Shown here one piece after another: positions 36,257-44,745 of a DNA stretch of 64,000 nucleotides. Origin of the DNA: Saprospiraceae bacterium (GTDB taxonomy: Bacteria > Bacteroidota > Bacteroidia > Chitinophagales > Saprospiraceae); contig JADLHA010000038.1 of assembly GCA_020848995.1 (NCBI GenBank), positions 1 through 64,000 of the forward strand, given 5' to 3'. The position numbers were made by a program, and so were the translations under genes. Numbering within the stretch: the stretch's first letter is position 1; each line of letters opens with the position of its first letter. Below the pieces are notes generated by a model. It worked only from the letters and a program-made list of their open reading frames with translations, searched no databases and was not told where the DNA came from.

Positions 36257-37027
36257 ATGGATTTTGAAATTAAGGTATCGGACCGATTCAAATTTATAGA
36301 AACGGAGGGGCAGGGGCCTACCTTGTTGTTGCTGCATGGACTGTTTGGTGCATTGAGCAATTTTGAAGGGATTCTCACTGATTTTGGCAAACGGTACCGG
36401 GTAGTGGTGCCCATTTTGCCCATTTACGAATTGTCTTTACTAAAAGCATCCGTATCCGGACTGGTGGAGCATGTGCATGAATTTGTGCACAAAATGGGTT
36501 ACGAAGGGATAAACCTACTGGGAAACAGCCTGGGTGGACACATCGCGCTGATGTATGCCATTGACGACCTGCATCGGATCAGGAGCCTGACCCTGACGGG
36601 AAGTTCTGGTTTGTTTGAAAGTGGCATGGGGAGTACGTTCCCGAAGCGGGGTGATTACGATTTTATCCGGAAAAAAACCGAGGAAACCTTCTACAGGCCA
36701 GAAGTGGCTACCCGGGAACTGGTTGACGAAGTTTATGACATCGTAAATGACCGTGCGAAAGCCATCCGCGTAGTTGCCACTGCGAAATCGGCTATCCGGC
36801 ACAATATGGGGGATAAGTTGCACCTGATCCGGATACCAACCCTGCTGATATGGGGAAAAAATGACGGGATCACCCCTCCATTTGTCGCAGAGAAATTTCA
36901 GGAGTTGCTTCCGGAGGCCAGTCTTCACTTTCTGGAAGCGTGCGGCCATGCCCCTATGATGGAGAAACCAGGGGAATTCAATGCCATATTGGCAGATTTC
37001 CTGTTGAAAGTCAATAATTTAAGCTAA
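36257..37027 (+). CDS. Alpha/beta-hydrolase fold protein
   Basis: About 256 residues from ATG 36257; the frame opens at 36218 but that part overlaps the promoter box. Features: HGLFGALSNFEG (oxyanion region), nucleophile elbow GNSLGGHIALM, Asp in LLIWGKNDGITPP and His in EACGHAPMMEKP, completing a Ser-Asp-His triad. Cytosolic esterase or C-C hydrolase family; substrate unknown. Separated from ctaA by 58 bases. Confidence 0.87.
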   Translation: MDFEIKVSDRFKFIETEGQGPTLLLLHGLFGALSNFEGILTDFGKRYRVVVPILPIYELSLLKASVSGLVEHVHEFVHKMGYEGINLLGNSLGGHIALMYAIDDLHRIRSLTLTGSSGLFESGMGSTFPKRGDYDFIRKKTEETFYRPEVATRELVDEVYDIVNDRAKAIRVVATAKSAIRHNMGDKLHLIRIPTLLIWGKNDGITPPFVAEKFQELLPEASLHFLEACGHAPMMEKPGEFNAILADFLLKVNNLS

Positions 37028-37106
37028 CATTGTCCCTTATGGGATTCCTGCCGGTTGAGGCAGCGTTTTGAATGCTAAGGGAATCAAAGTATGAGCTAGT
37101 GGTCTC

Positions 37107-37643
37107 GTGGAAATAGATAAGATCATACAAGGATGTCTTCGGGGAGATCGACTCAGCCAGAAGCAACTGTTTGATCGCTTTTCAGGCAAGATGTTAGCGG
37201 TCTGTATGAGGTATTCAAGACACCGCATGGAGGCAGAAGATCTGCTTCAGGATGGTTTTATAAAAGTATTCAATCACCTGGATCAGTATAAATCAGATGG
37301 ACCGTTTGAGCAGTGGGTGAGAAGGATCATGATCAATACGGCCATCAAGAACAGCCAAAGGAAAAGTTTTCAGAATGAATTCGCCGCAGGAGAAGAACTT
37401 CCGGAATCCCAGGAGCTTCCTGAAATCATAGACAGGATGTCGGAAACCGAGCTGCTGCAGCTCATCAATGAACTACCTGAAGGCTATCGCATGGTGTTTA
37501 ATTTATATGCTATTGAGGGTTTTTCACATCGCGAGATCTCCGAAGTGCTGAACATTGAAGAAAGTACTTCAAGGTCACAACTGGTGAAGGCCAGGAAGGT
37601 GTTACAGGAAAAAGTAATCGGGCAACAAAAGACTATCCTATGA
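37107..37643 (+). CDS. ECF-type RNA polymerase sigma factor
   Basis: 178 residues from a GTG start. Region 2: CMRYSRHRMEAEDLLQDGFIKVF and EQWVRRIMINTAIKN; region 4: FSHREISEVLNIEESTSRSQL. Close to the Bacteroidota sigma factors that sit beside membrane anti-sigma genes. The start of the next gene overlaps its stop by ATGA, so the pair is translationally coupled, as for cognate sigma/anti-sigma pairs. Confidence 0.92.
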   Translation: MEIDKIIQGCLRGDRLSQKQLFDRFSGKMLAVCMRYSRHRMEAEDLLQDGFIKVFNHLDQYKSDGPFEQWVRRIMINTAIKNSQRKSFQNEFAAGEELPESQELPEIIDRMSETELLQLINELPEGYRMVFNLYAIEGFSHREISEVLNIEESTSRSQLVKARKVLQEKVIGQQKTIL

Positions 37644-39052
37644 ACAAACCGGGGAACGGAAAATTGCTGGACAGCTTGTTCAAAAAGAAACTGGAGCATT
37701 TCGAGCTAAAGGCTGGAGATCACGTCTGGGAAAAAATTGCCAGACAGCTCGACAATGAGAAGAGAAGGCCTTTTGCCTTCGGGAATTGGAATAACTGGGT
37801 GTGGGCATTGTTGCTTACCGGTTTACTGTTGGGTCTTGTGGCACTGTTTTGGTACCTCAATCGCAACAATTCTGAACCGGGTAAAAGGGATCCGGTTGAT
37901 ATGCCCATGCATTTTGATATCAGTCCTGAGGAAGGACTGGCATTCAATCAGCCAGAAGTACTGAAGGAATATGGCCTACAGGAAAGGAATAATCGTTCGA
38001 AATCACGATATGAAACGGATGTTCCTGTAACGTCTGGAGAGCGCGAAGGACTTCAAGCTACAGGCCAAAATGGGCAACCGGATGATGCATTGGTTCTTTC
38101 GGAAAAAATAGCAAGGCGAGAAAAGATTTCCTCAAATGAGGCTGCGGTTCAGACAAATGAGTTGGTTAACATCACCCAATCTTTGGATGTTCCTCCCGGC
38201 AACGAGTTGATTGCTTCTTCTGATCCCATGTTTTTGGCACCAGAAGCCAAGTTAAGCCACGGTCCGTTGCCAATATTGGAATCAACTGCATCTGAAACTA
38301 AACATGAAGTCAGTGCGCTTACCGAAGGATGTGAAGTTTACAAGGGGAGCGGAGCAAAAACTTATGTTGATGCCTACATTGCACCTGAGATTGCTTACCG
38401 GCGATTTATTGCAAAGGAGGAAGGCCTGGTGGCTTATGCGGAGAAACGGGAGCGCACAGAAAAACCTCTGCTTTCATACGCTGCAGGAGTGCGGGCATCA
38501 TTTGTTCTGGGTTCGGGCATCGCTTTCCGTTCGGGAGTGAGTGTGGCACATCACACGGAGAGGATAGACTATGTGAAAGAAACACAAACCATTACCATTG
38601 AACGAAAGGACAAAGAGGGCAACGTCATTGGTACGGAAACCATCCATATTGATATTATGGAGAGCGACAAAAACAAGTTTACTTACATAGACATTCCCTT
38701 TATTGCTGCTTATGAAAGAGATCTGAAGGATTTCATTTTGAGTGTCAATGGTGGATTTGGAATCAATGTCATGGCCAAACAGTCTGGAAAAATTTACAAG
38801 CCCGACCAGGCTTCCCTCTTTGTTTTAAATGCTGCCGACGGGGAAGGTGAAAACAATGTATACAGAAACCGTGCAGGCATTAGCCTTTTGGCAAGTATAG
38901 GGCTCAACTACAAATACAACGATCGTATATTGTTGATGCTCGAACCTTCCATGCGATATTATTTAAAGCCGATCACATCCGAAAGCTACGGCCTTGAACA
39001 GCGCTACGCTTATTTTGGTCTGAACGCTGGGATCCGTTACAGGATCAAATAG
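37640..39052 (+). CDS. Membrane-anchored anti-sigma-like protein with C-terminal beta-barrel
   Basis: 470 residues. Residues 1-50 are cytosolic and contain HVWEKIARQLD, as in Bacteroidota anti-sigma-like proteins. One transmembrane helix spans about 53-73 (VWALLLTGLLLGLVALFWYL). A polar linker of about 150 residues follows. The C-terminal 240 residues (AAGVRASFVLGSGIAFRSG ... YIDIPFIAAYERDL ... GLNAGIRYRIK) look like a PorT/OMP_b-brl outer-membrane barrel. Coupled to the ECF sigma gene, so it probably binds that sigma factor. A single chain reaching from cytosol to outer membrane is unusual; alternatively the beta domain folds in the periplasm. Confidence 0.8.
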   Translation: MNKPGNGKLLDSLFKKKLEHFELKAGDHVWEKIARQLDNEKRRPFAFGNWNNWVWALLLTGLLLGLVALFWYLNRNNSEPGKRDPVDMPMHFDISPEEGLAFNQPEVLKEYGLQERNNRSKSRYETDVPVTSGEREGLQATGQNGQPDDALVLSEKIARREKISSNEAAVQTNELVNITQSLDVPPGNELIASSDPMFLAPEAKLSHGPLPILESTASETKHEVSALTEGCEVYKGSGAKTYVDAYIAPEIAYRRFIAKEEGLVAYAEKRERTEKPLLSYAAGVRASFVLGSGIAFRSGVSVAHHTERIDYVKETQTITIERKDKEGNVIGTETIHIDIMESDKNKFTYIDIPFIAAYERDLKDFILSVNGGFGINVMAKQSGKIYKPDQASLFVLNAADGEGENNVYRNRAGISLLASIGLNYKYNDRILLMLEPSMRYYLKPITSESYGLEQRYAYFGLNAGIRYRIK

Positions 39053-39344
39053 GGAACACTTCAAACAGCTCCCTGGTGATGACAGGGTGAAGGGTGCTTG
39101 CTGGCACAAGAGGGTTGTTTGCGCCTAGCTTGATGTGCGTTTCTGCTTGAAAAGGGTGCTGTTATAAATGGGATGCTGGGTGACCGGTGTGGCTGACACG
39201 GTTGATTCTGCAGGTAATGGGGGGTTCGTTTAGACAAGCCTTATAAAGAGTTGGGCTTGGACTTAAGTGCTGAGCGACGTCCTTGCGGTATGTCTGAATG
39301 GAGGATTTGTTTTCGCTAGAGAATAGCCATGTGGGAATGTGTTG

Positions 39345-39959
39345 TCATTTGTGTGTCCAGCTAAACGTATTGATCATTTCCATCAAATCTTTTTTGACAA
39401 ATTCGGTTACCGGCTGCAGAGAATCCGGTTTGGCCTGTGCCCTAAAATATAGGGAGGCTCTAAAGAAATGTTCTGAGCTGTCGGTGAGGTAAAATTGAAA
39501 CGGGGAAGCAGCTGGGCCTTCGATGTTAAAAATCAGACCATATACACCATTCGGTTTAACCAGGGGCAATTCATCGATGTAATTTGCCTTTTTCTGGTGC
39601 TCTCTGGCGAGTTTGTGCGCATCGCGTATGTATTTTTCGAGGTCAGATGGTTTGCGCAAGGGGTAATAGGAGCAATATACAGTGCCGTTAAAATCGGGCA
39701 ATTCGATGTTCAGCCAGCAATCATTTTCGGGCCTTTCTTCAAAAAAGGTACTGTCTTTGCCCGGGACCGCATAGGAGGGAAGTAAGAAGGTAAAGGGACA
39801 AAAGTCGGGTGTATATGGCTTGAAGTCGTATTCAGGATAGGTGATGGAAGGATACATCCTGGGTTTGGGAGCGAGATTAGGTTCGGAACATGCATGGAAA
39901 AGCAATATCAAAGAGAATGCGACCATAAATTGGCAACCCGATGGGATTCTTGCATGCAT
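39345..39959 (-). CDS. gldD: Gliding motility lipoprotein GldD
   Basis: 204 residues from ATG 39959; ATG 39926 is an alternative. Lipobox LFHAC with the acylated Cys near residue 24. The GldD core (PRMYPSITYPEYDFKPY ... CWLNIELPDFNGTVYCSYYPL) is clear. GldD is needed for gliding and type IX secretion in Flavobacterium. It is the last gene of the operon, 3 bases after gldE, in the canonical Bacteroidota order. Confidence 0.93.
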   Translation of the reverse strand: MHARIPSGCQFMVAFSLILLFHACSEPNLAPKPRMYPSITYPEYDFKPYTPDFCPFTFLLPSYAVPGKDSTFFEERPENDCWLNIELPDFNGTVYCSYYPLRKPSDLEKYIRDAHKLAREHQKKANYIDELPLVKPNGVYGLIFNIEGPAASPFQFYLTDSSEHFFRASLYFRAQAKPDSLQPVTEFVKKDLMEMINTFSWTHK

Positions 39960-39962
39960 CGA

Positions 39963-41366
39963 TCAGATGGTGACTTTGACTTGTTCAATTCGCTTTTTGG
40001 AAACGGAAGCGATCGTAAATTTGTTTCCCATTATTTCGATCACCTGATCTTTATGTGGCATATCGCCGCAGTGTTCCAGAATAAGTCCTGCGATCGAATC
40101 GGCATTGCCTCTTGCTTCTTCAAAGAGGGTTATTTCGAGGCCAAGTACTCGACACATGTCGTTGATTAGGGTCTTTCCGTCGAATAGGTAATTATGAGGG
40201 TCAAGTCGAACAAAATTGAGCTCATGCTGTTCGTCAAATTCGTCTTTGATCTCTCCGACGATTTCTTCCATAATGTCTTCCATGGTAACAAGCCCATGAG
40301 TGCCACCATATTCATCGACTACGATGGCCATGTGTTTATGCTGATCGCGGAATTCATTGAGCAACTCCTTCAGCTTTTTGGATTCAGGAACGTAGAGTAC
40401 ATCGGTACGGATAAGCCTTTGCCATTCGAAAGAGGGGCCTTCTTCCAGATGCGCAATGAGGTCTTTTGAATAAAGAATGCCCGTGATCTGATCATAATCA
40501 TCGGTATATACGGGGAGACGGGAAAAACCACATTCTCTGACGGTTTCCAATGCTTCAGCAAACCCGGTTGAAAATTCGATGCCGTAGATATCGGTTCGTG
40601 GAGTCATCACTCTTTTGACGGTAACATCATTAAATTTGATGATGCCTTTGAGTATGTTGACTTGTTTATCTTCCCGGCTGCCCGTTGTGAGTGCAAGATC
40701 AATTGCCGTGTCGAGGTCTTCTTTGGTTGTAGCCTGTAAGCCGATGCGTTTGGAGCTCAGTTTATTTTCTACCCTTCTGGTCATGAGCACCATGACGTGT
40801 GTAATCGGATAAAGGAGATAATAGAGAATGCGGAGAGGAGTGGAAATGGCAATGGCAAACTTTTTTGCGTTGATCAGGCTGTAAATTTTGGGCATTAATT
40901 CTCCAAAGAGCAGGATCAGGGTAGTTGCACCGATCACGGCGATCATGAAGTAGAAGGTATAGCCAATTTGTGAGGCGCTGAAGGGCAGAGACGGAAAGGC
41001 GAATAGAACGGATGCGCCCCAGCGTTCATATCCTTCGGAGGAAATGAGCAGCGAAAGCAGTTGTTCCGCGGAAAGTGCAATTCCGATGTTGACAACCGTA
41101 TTGCATACGAGGATGAGCGCAAGCAGATGCCGGTGCCGGTTTTTAAGGAATGACAGTGCGCTTGCTCCTGGTACCTTGCTGACACTGAGAACGTCTAACT
41201 CTGCTTTGGTCAGAGAAAAGATGGCGGTCTCGGAACCCGAGAACGCACCTGAACACAGGAGCAATAACAGGATAGAAACTGAATATCCGACTGCCTCAAT
41301 GGGTATAAATAGAAGGCATGTAAACAAACAATCACTCAAAAAAAATATGTCAGGGTCTGGGTCCAA
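39963..41366 (-). CDS. gldE: Gliding-associated GldE, CNNM/CBS-CorC family
   Basis: 467 residues. N-terminal CNNM/DUF21 membrane domain with about four helices (SGSETAIFSLTKAEL typical), a CBS pair (VMTPRTDIYGIEF ... GFSRLPVYTDDYDQITGILYSKD), and a C-terminal CorC_HlyC transporter-associated domain (about residues 380-455). Related proteins act in divalent cation transport; GldE is coupled to GldD. Sits between ssb and gldD. Confidence 0.93.
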   Translation of the reverse strand: MDPDPDIFFLSDCLFTCLLFIPIEAVGYSVSILLLLLCSGAFSGSETAIFSLTKAELDVLSVSKVPGASALSFLKNRHRHLLALILVCNTVVNIGIALSAEQLLSLLISSEGYERWGASVLFAFPSLPFSASQIGYTFYFMIAVIGATTLILLFGELMPKIYSLINAKKFAIAISTPLRILYYLLYPITHVMVLMTRRVENKLSSKRIGLQATTKEDLDTAIDLALTTGSREDKQVNILKGIIKFNDVTVKRVMTPRTDIYGIEFSTGFAEALETVRECGFSRLPVYTDDYDQITGILYSKDLIAHLEEGPSFEWQRLIRTDVLYVPESKKLKELLNEFRDQHKHMAIVVDEYGGTHGLVTMEDIMEEIVGEIKDEFDEQHELNFVRLDPHNYLFDGKTLINDMCRVLGLEITLFEEARGNADSIAGLILEHCGDMPHKDQVIEIMGNKFTIASVSKKRIEQVKVTI

Positions 41367-41401
41367 GAATGGGATTTAACGTGAAGGTGCTGGCACGGTG
41401 T

Positions 41402-41818
41402 TCAGAAGGGCAGATCTTCCTGGCTGGTATTGGTATGGAGGTCATCCTGATTTTTTTCTTCCTGTTGGTATCCGGAAGGAGGGGTGTGTGGAGCATCGCG
41501 TTTTTCGAGAATTCGCAGGACGTCGGCGACGATTTCAGAAGCATAACGGTCGCGGCCTTCCTTATCTGTCCATTTGCGGTGGGTGAGCTTCCCTTCGACG
41601 TACACGAGCATGCCCTTTCTTAGCGATTTGGAGCGTTCTGCCATCGCGCGCCAAAGGACGATGTCGTGCCATTCAGTGGCCTTCTGCCAGTTGCCGTTAC
41701 GGTCTTTATAGGATTCGTTGGTTGCGATGGATACGGTTGCCCGCATGACGTTGTTTTCGAGTGTTCTGATTTCCGGGTCTTTTCCCAGATTGCCGATGAG
41801 AATAACTTTGTTTAGCAT
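41402..41818 (-). CDS. ssb: Single-stranded DNA-binding protein
   Basis: 138 residues. OB-fold N-terminal 105 residues (MLNKVILIGNLGKDPEIRTL, WHDIVLWRAMAE, GMLVYVEGKLTHRKW) and a short disordered tail ending in DLPF, the typical acidic-hydrophobic interaction peptide for partner proteins. Its ATG overlaps the end of mutY by seven bases. The mutY-ssb-gldE-gldD order is conserved in the phylum. Confidence 0.96.
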   Translation of the reverse strand: MLNKVILIGNLGKDPEIRTLENNVMRATVSIATNESYKDRNGNWQKATEWHDIVLWRAMAERSKSLRKGMLVYVEGKLTHRKWTDKEGRDRYASEIVADVLRILEKRDAPHTPPSGYQQEEKNQDDLHTNTSQEDLPF

Positions 41819-42891
41819 AGCCCTTTCTTTAATGAGTCTGTAATGAAGCGGTGCAGGACACTTGGGAAAGCAAAATTCACTAGATTTTCGGGGTTTTCAA
41901 AGGAAAGGGGAGGCTTTATTTTACCGGACTTTGAAGAGCAGAGCAAGCGGTAAAAGCGACAATGTACCCGCTGGTGTGACAGAACGGCCGTTTGCGATCC
42001 AATGTATTCCACAGGGGACGGCCGGAGGAGCCATGGAAAGGAGGTCCTGAGACGAGGACCATCAAAGTCAGCTGCCGTTGACGGGGCCTGGGTTTCAATC
42101 AGGGGCAATTGGTACAAGCCGCCCCAGATATCTTGCGGATCGCGTCGGTTGATGGCGCAATGGCCGTCTAGGTCTATCATCAGGAAGTAGCTAAAGTACC
42201 TTTCCTGTTTTACAAGTTTCTTCTTCCTGGCGGGGAAGTTCCGGATCCTGCCGGAGCGGTGAGCCTCGCATTGATTTCCAAAAGGGCAACCTGAACATCT
42301 GGGCGTCGCTGGCTTGCAGTGCAGGGCACCAAAATTCATAATGGCCTGGTTGTAGCGAGCCGGAGCTCTTTTGTCGAGGTAGCGCTGTGCGATTTGAAGC
42401 CAGGCTGTCTTATTTGCTGACGTGTCGGGAAGGAAGGGAATGCCCAGGATGCGCGAAAGGACGCGTATCACATTTCCGTCGATCACAGCCGTTGGATGAT
42501 CAAACGCAAAGGAGGCGATTGCCGCAGCGGTATAGGGGCCTATTCCGGGCAAGTTGGAAAGCGCTTCCGGAGTGTGCGGGTAGATCCCTCCCAGGTTGAA
42601 TTCCAGGATGCGTGCTGTGCGCAAAAGGTTTTTGGCTCGTGCATAATATCCCAATCCCTGCCATTGCAATAAAACCGCTTCCTCTTTGGCGTTCGCCAGC
42701 GCTTTCAGATTTGGAAAGTGCTCTAAAAAAGAAAGGTAGCGCCCCCGCGCCTGATCAGAGCGCGTTTGTTGAAGTAAGATTTCTGAGATCCAGATTCGAT
42801 AGGGATCGCGTTCCTCGATCCAAGGATCGTTTCTCGGATGGAGCGAAGACCAGCGGTAGAGCTTTTTGCGAAACGCAGAGGGAGAAACCAT
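41812..42891 (-). CDS. mutY: A/G-specific adenine glycosylase
   Basis: About 359 residues from ATG 42891 (MVSPSAFRKKLYRW). It removes adenine mispaired with 8-oxoguanine. The helix-hairpin-helix block LPGIGPYTAAAIASFAF with downstream catalytic Asp, and a C-x6-C-x2-C-x5-C iron-sulfur cluster (HCKPATPRCSGCPFGNQC) are visible. The C-terminal part is a NUDIX-like 8-oxoG recognition domain. It sits 13 bases after lgt. Confidence 0.95.
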   Translation of the reverse strand: MVSPSAFRKKLYRWSSLHPRNDPWIEERDPYRIWISEILLQQTRSDQARGRYLSFLEHFPNLKALANAKEEAVLLQWQGLGYYARAKNLLRTARILEFNLGGIYPHTPEALSNLPGIGPYTAAAIASFAFDHPTAVIDGNVIRVLSRILGIPFLPDTSANKTAWLQIAQRYLDKRAPARYNQAIMNFGALHCKPATPRCSGCPFGNQCEAHRSGRIRNFPARKKKLVKQERYFSYFLMIDLDGHCAINRRDPQDIWGGLYQLPLIETQAPSTAADFDGPRLRTSFPWLLRPSPVEYIGSQTAVLSHQRVHCRFYRLLCSSKSGKIKPPLSFENPENLVNFAFPSVLHRFITDSLKKGLC

Positions 42892-42904
42892 GTTCACCAA
42901 CGGG

Positions 42905-44077
42905 TCAGTTGCGTACCTGCCGGACCGGGATGTTTTTGCGGTAGTAAATGTACATGCCAGCAATGCCGGTGGCAATGAGCAGCAAGGCAATGATCTGTGC
43001 CTGCGATAGCTCGGTTCCCATAAGATGATAGCGGGGATTCACGCGCAGGAACTCGATGAAAAAGCGTTCAATACCGTTTAACAAACAGTATAAAAAGAAT
43101 AAAACGCCAGCTCGACTAACGATTGTTCGTAAGAACCAGAGCAGTCCTGTAATCAGAGCTGCAAGGGTAATTTCGTACAGGGGGGTAGGAAAAACGGGAG
43201 GTATGAGTTGGTGGCAGTAGTTCCAGGTGCAGTTTTCAAGGGGAACGCCTTCGTTGAGGACATTGTGCGGATAATGATAGGACCACCAGCTGTCTGGGAG
43301 AAAAAACCAGGAGGGTTTTGCAAGTTCATTGACGATTCCCCAGTCCCCGTCACCAGAAAAATGACAACCCATCCGGCCAACGCAATATCCTGCCATAAGG
43401 GCCGGTGCCGCCGCATCCATCATGTGTATGGCGGGAATGCCCTTACTGCGCGCATAGCGGGTAACCATGATGAAGGCGAGCAGGAGGCCTCCGTAAATGG
43501 TCAATCCACTTCCCGAAAAGAATTCTCCGATGGGATCCCGGACAAAAGCGTTCATGTTTTCAAGAACGGAAAAGAGTTTGGCTCCGATGATCCCGTAGAG
43601 GGCGGCCAGGGCCGTAATATCAAAGATGCGGTCTTTTGGACGGACGAGTACCGTAGTGTAAACGGCAGCCTTTCCCCGGTCTTTGGCAAAGCGTGGATAG
43701 TAATACAATGCAGCTATGGCAGCAGCGATCAGACCCGCGAGCAGGTTTCCCTTCAGAGAGAACACCACGGATGCGGGATCCCGGGTAAATTCAGCACCAT
43801 GCGTCAATGCGTACCCCAGTTTAAATGCGACGATGAAGTAAAACAAGGCTTGCAGTACCAAATCCTGAACCGTCAGGGGCCGGAAACTGGCTATGCGTTC
43901 TTCCCTGGCAGCCAGGATGCCATCAGCTTCCTTCCTGCCCAGCTCAAGGTAAGTGAGGTAGGCGCTTACTACAAACGACAAGCCAAGAAACAGGCCAAAG
44001 GTTTTAACGACAGAGAAGGCATTGTCCGGTCCAACGCCCGTCAGGCTATGTATGATGTAAGACAGGTCGGGCCACAT
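42905..44077 (-). CDS. lgt: Prolipoprotein diacylglyceryl transferase
   Basis: 390 residues, about seven to nine helices. It adds diacylglycerol to the lipobox Cys of prelipoproteins in the inner membrane. The Lgt signature appears as GYCVGRMGCHFSGDGDWG, with a second conserved block IPPVFPTPLYEI. It is longer than E. coli Lgt (291), with an N-terminal extension of about 60 residues, as seen in other Bacteroidota. First gene of the operon carrying mutY, ssb, gldE and gldD. Confidence 0.93.
   Translation of the reverse strand: MWPDLSYIIHSLTGVGPDNAFSVVKTFGLFLGLSFVVSAYLTYLELGRKEADGILAAREERIASFRPLTVQDLVLQALFYFIVAFKLGYALTHGAEFTRDPASVVFSLKGNLLAGLIAAAIAALYYYPRFAKDRGKAAVYTTVLVRPKDRIFDITALAALYGIIGAKLFSVLENMNAFVRDPIGEFFSGSGLTIYGGLLLAFIMVTRYARSKGIPAIHMMDAAAPALMAGYCVGRMGCHFSGDGDWGIVNELAKPSWFFLPDSWWSYHYPHNVLNEGVPLENCTWNYCHQLIPPVFPTPLYEITLAALITGLLWFLRTIVSRAGVLFFLYCLLNGIERFFIEFLRVNPRYHLMGTELSQAQIIALLLIATGIAGMYIYYRKNIPVRQVRN
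43115..43130. repeat. Iterated 16-bp palindrome (ACTAACG-AT-TGTTCGT)
   Basis: Lies within lgt. Only two arm positions deviate from the consensus dyad. On the coding strand it is read as RTIVS, unlike the peptides at other copies. Confidence 0.55.
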
Positions 44078-44110
44078 GGCGAGGGCAAAAGAATATTTTG
44101 TGAAAAAGGC

Positions 44111-44118
44111 TATATTTG
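44111..44118 (+). promoter_or_regulatory. -7 promoter box for the small barrel gene
   Basis: TATATTTG, exact TAnnTTTG match, about 19-22 nt of predicted leader before ATG 44141. Confidence 0.6.
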
Positions 44119-44140
44119 CAAGCGTAAAAGTAAGCTATTT

Positions 44141-44713
44141 ATGCATGCTTTCGCCAGGATGGTTTGCTTGCTGTGGTGTACATTGGCAAGTTTTGCGGTT
44201 TCATCGCAAGGCTTTCTCACTGCATCAGCAGGCATGAGCCTAATGTACACGAACAATCCCAAAACAAATCCATCAAACGATGCCATGAGTGGCTATCTCG
44301 TCGGTTTGTCAGGAAGAATGTACCAAAACAGGTTCTATCTGCAACCTGGCGCCGAGCTGCATGTTGTCAAGCTGTTTGCCCAAAACAGTCTCGACCCTTT
44401 CTCAAACCTCCCTTCTGCTTACCTGGTAAAGATCCCGATGATATTGGGTTTTGACCTGCTTAGATCCGAAGTATTTGCCCTGCGTGTGTTTACTGGCGGG
44501 CAATTGAGCTTCACCGCAGGAATTGACAAAACGAAGCAGGGCATTGCCCGCGACGATGTTAAAGATGCCCAATTCGGCTTACTGTTTGGTGGTGGAGCGG
44601 ATTTTGGAATTCTGAATTTCGATGTCCGTTTTGAAAAGGGGCTTATGGATTTTTACGAACAAAAGGGGTACAAAGCCGATTTTGTGATTTTCTCCGCAGG
44701 ACTGCGCTTCTGA
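44141..44713 (+). CDS. PorT-like outer-membrane beta-barrel protein
   Basis: 190 residues from ATG 44141. The same frame is open for 311 codons upstream, but that stretch is the antisense of lgt. Signal peptide (MHAFARMVCLLWCTLASFAVSSQ) followed by eight or so alternating beta strands ending in an aromatic (FVIFSAGLRF), as for small outer-membrane barrels. FYLQPGAELHV and YLVKIPMILGFDLL are PorT-family-like. Probable porin or T9SS-associated protein; role unknown. Confidence 0.82.
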   Translation: MHAFARMVCLLWCTLASFAVSSQGFLTASAGMSLMYTNNPKTNPSNDAMSGYLVGLSGRMYQNRFYLQPGAELHVVKLFAQNSLDPFSNLPSAYLVKIPMILGFDLLRSEVFALRVFTGGQLSFTAGIDKTKQGIARDDVKDAQFGLLFGGGADFGILNFDVRFEKGLMDFYEQKGYKADFVIFSAGLRF

Positions 44714-44745
44714 TCAGCACTCATAGCGCTGGAGCTTTCTCCTGT

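Noticed and set aside
43208-44140. Long plus-strand frame preceding the small barrel gene
   Set aside because: It is antisense to lgt. The barrel protein starts at ATG 44141, with its own signal peptide and -7 box.
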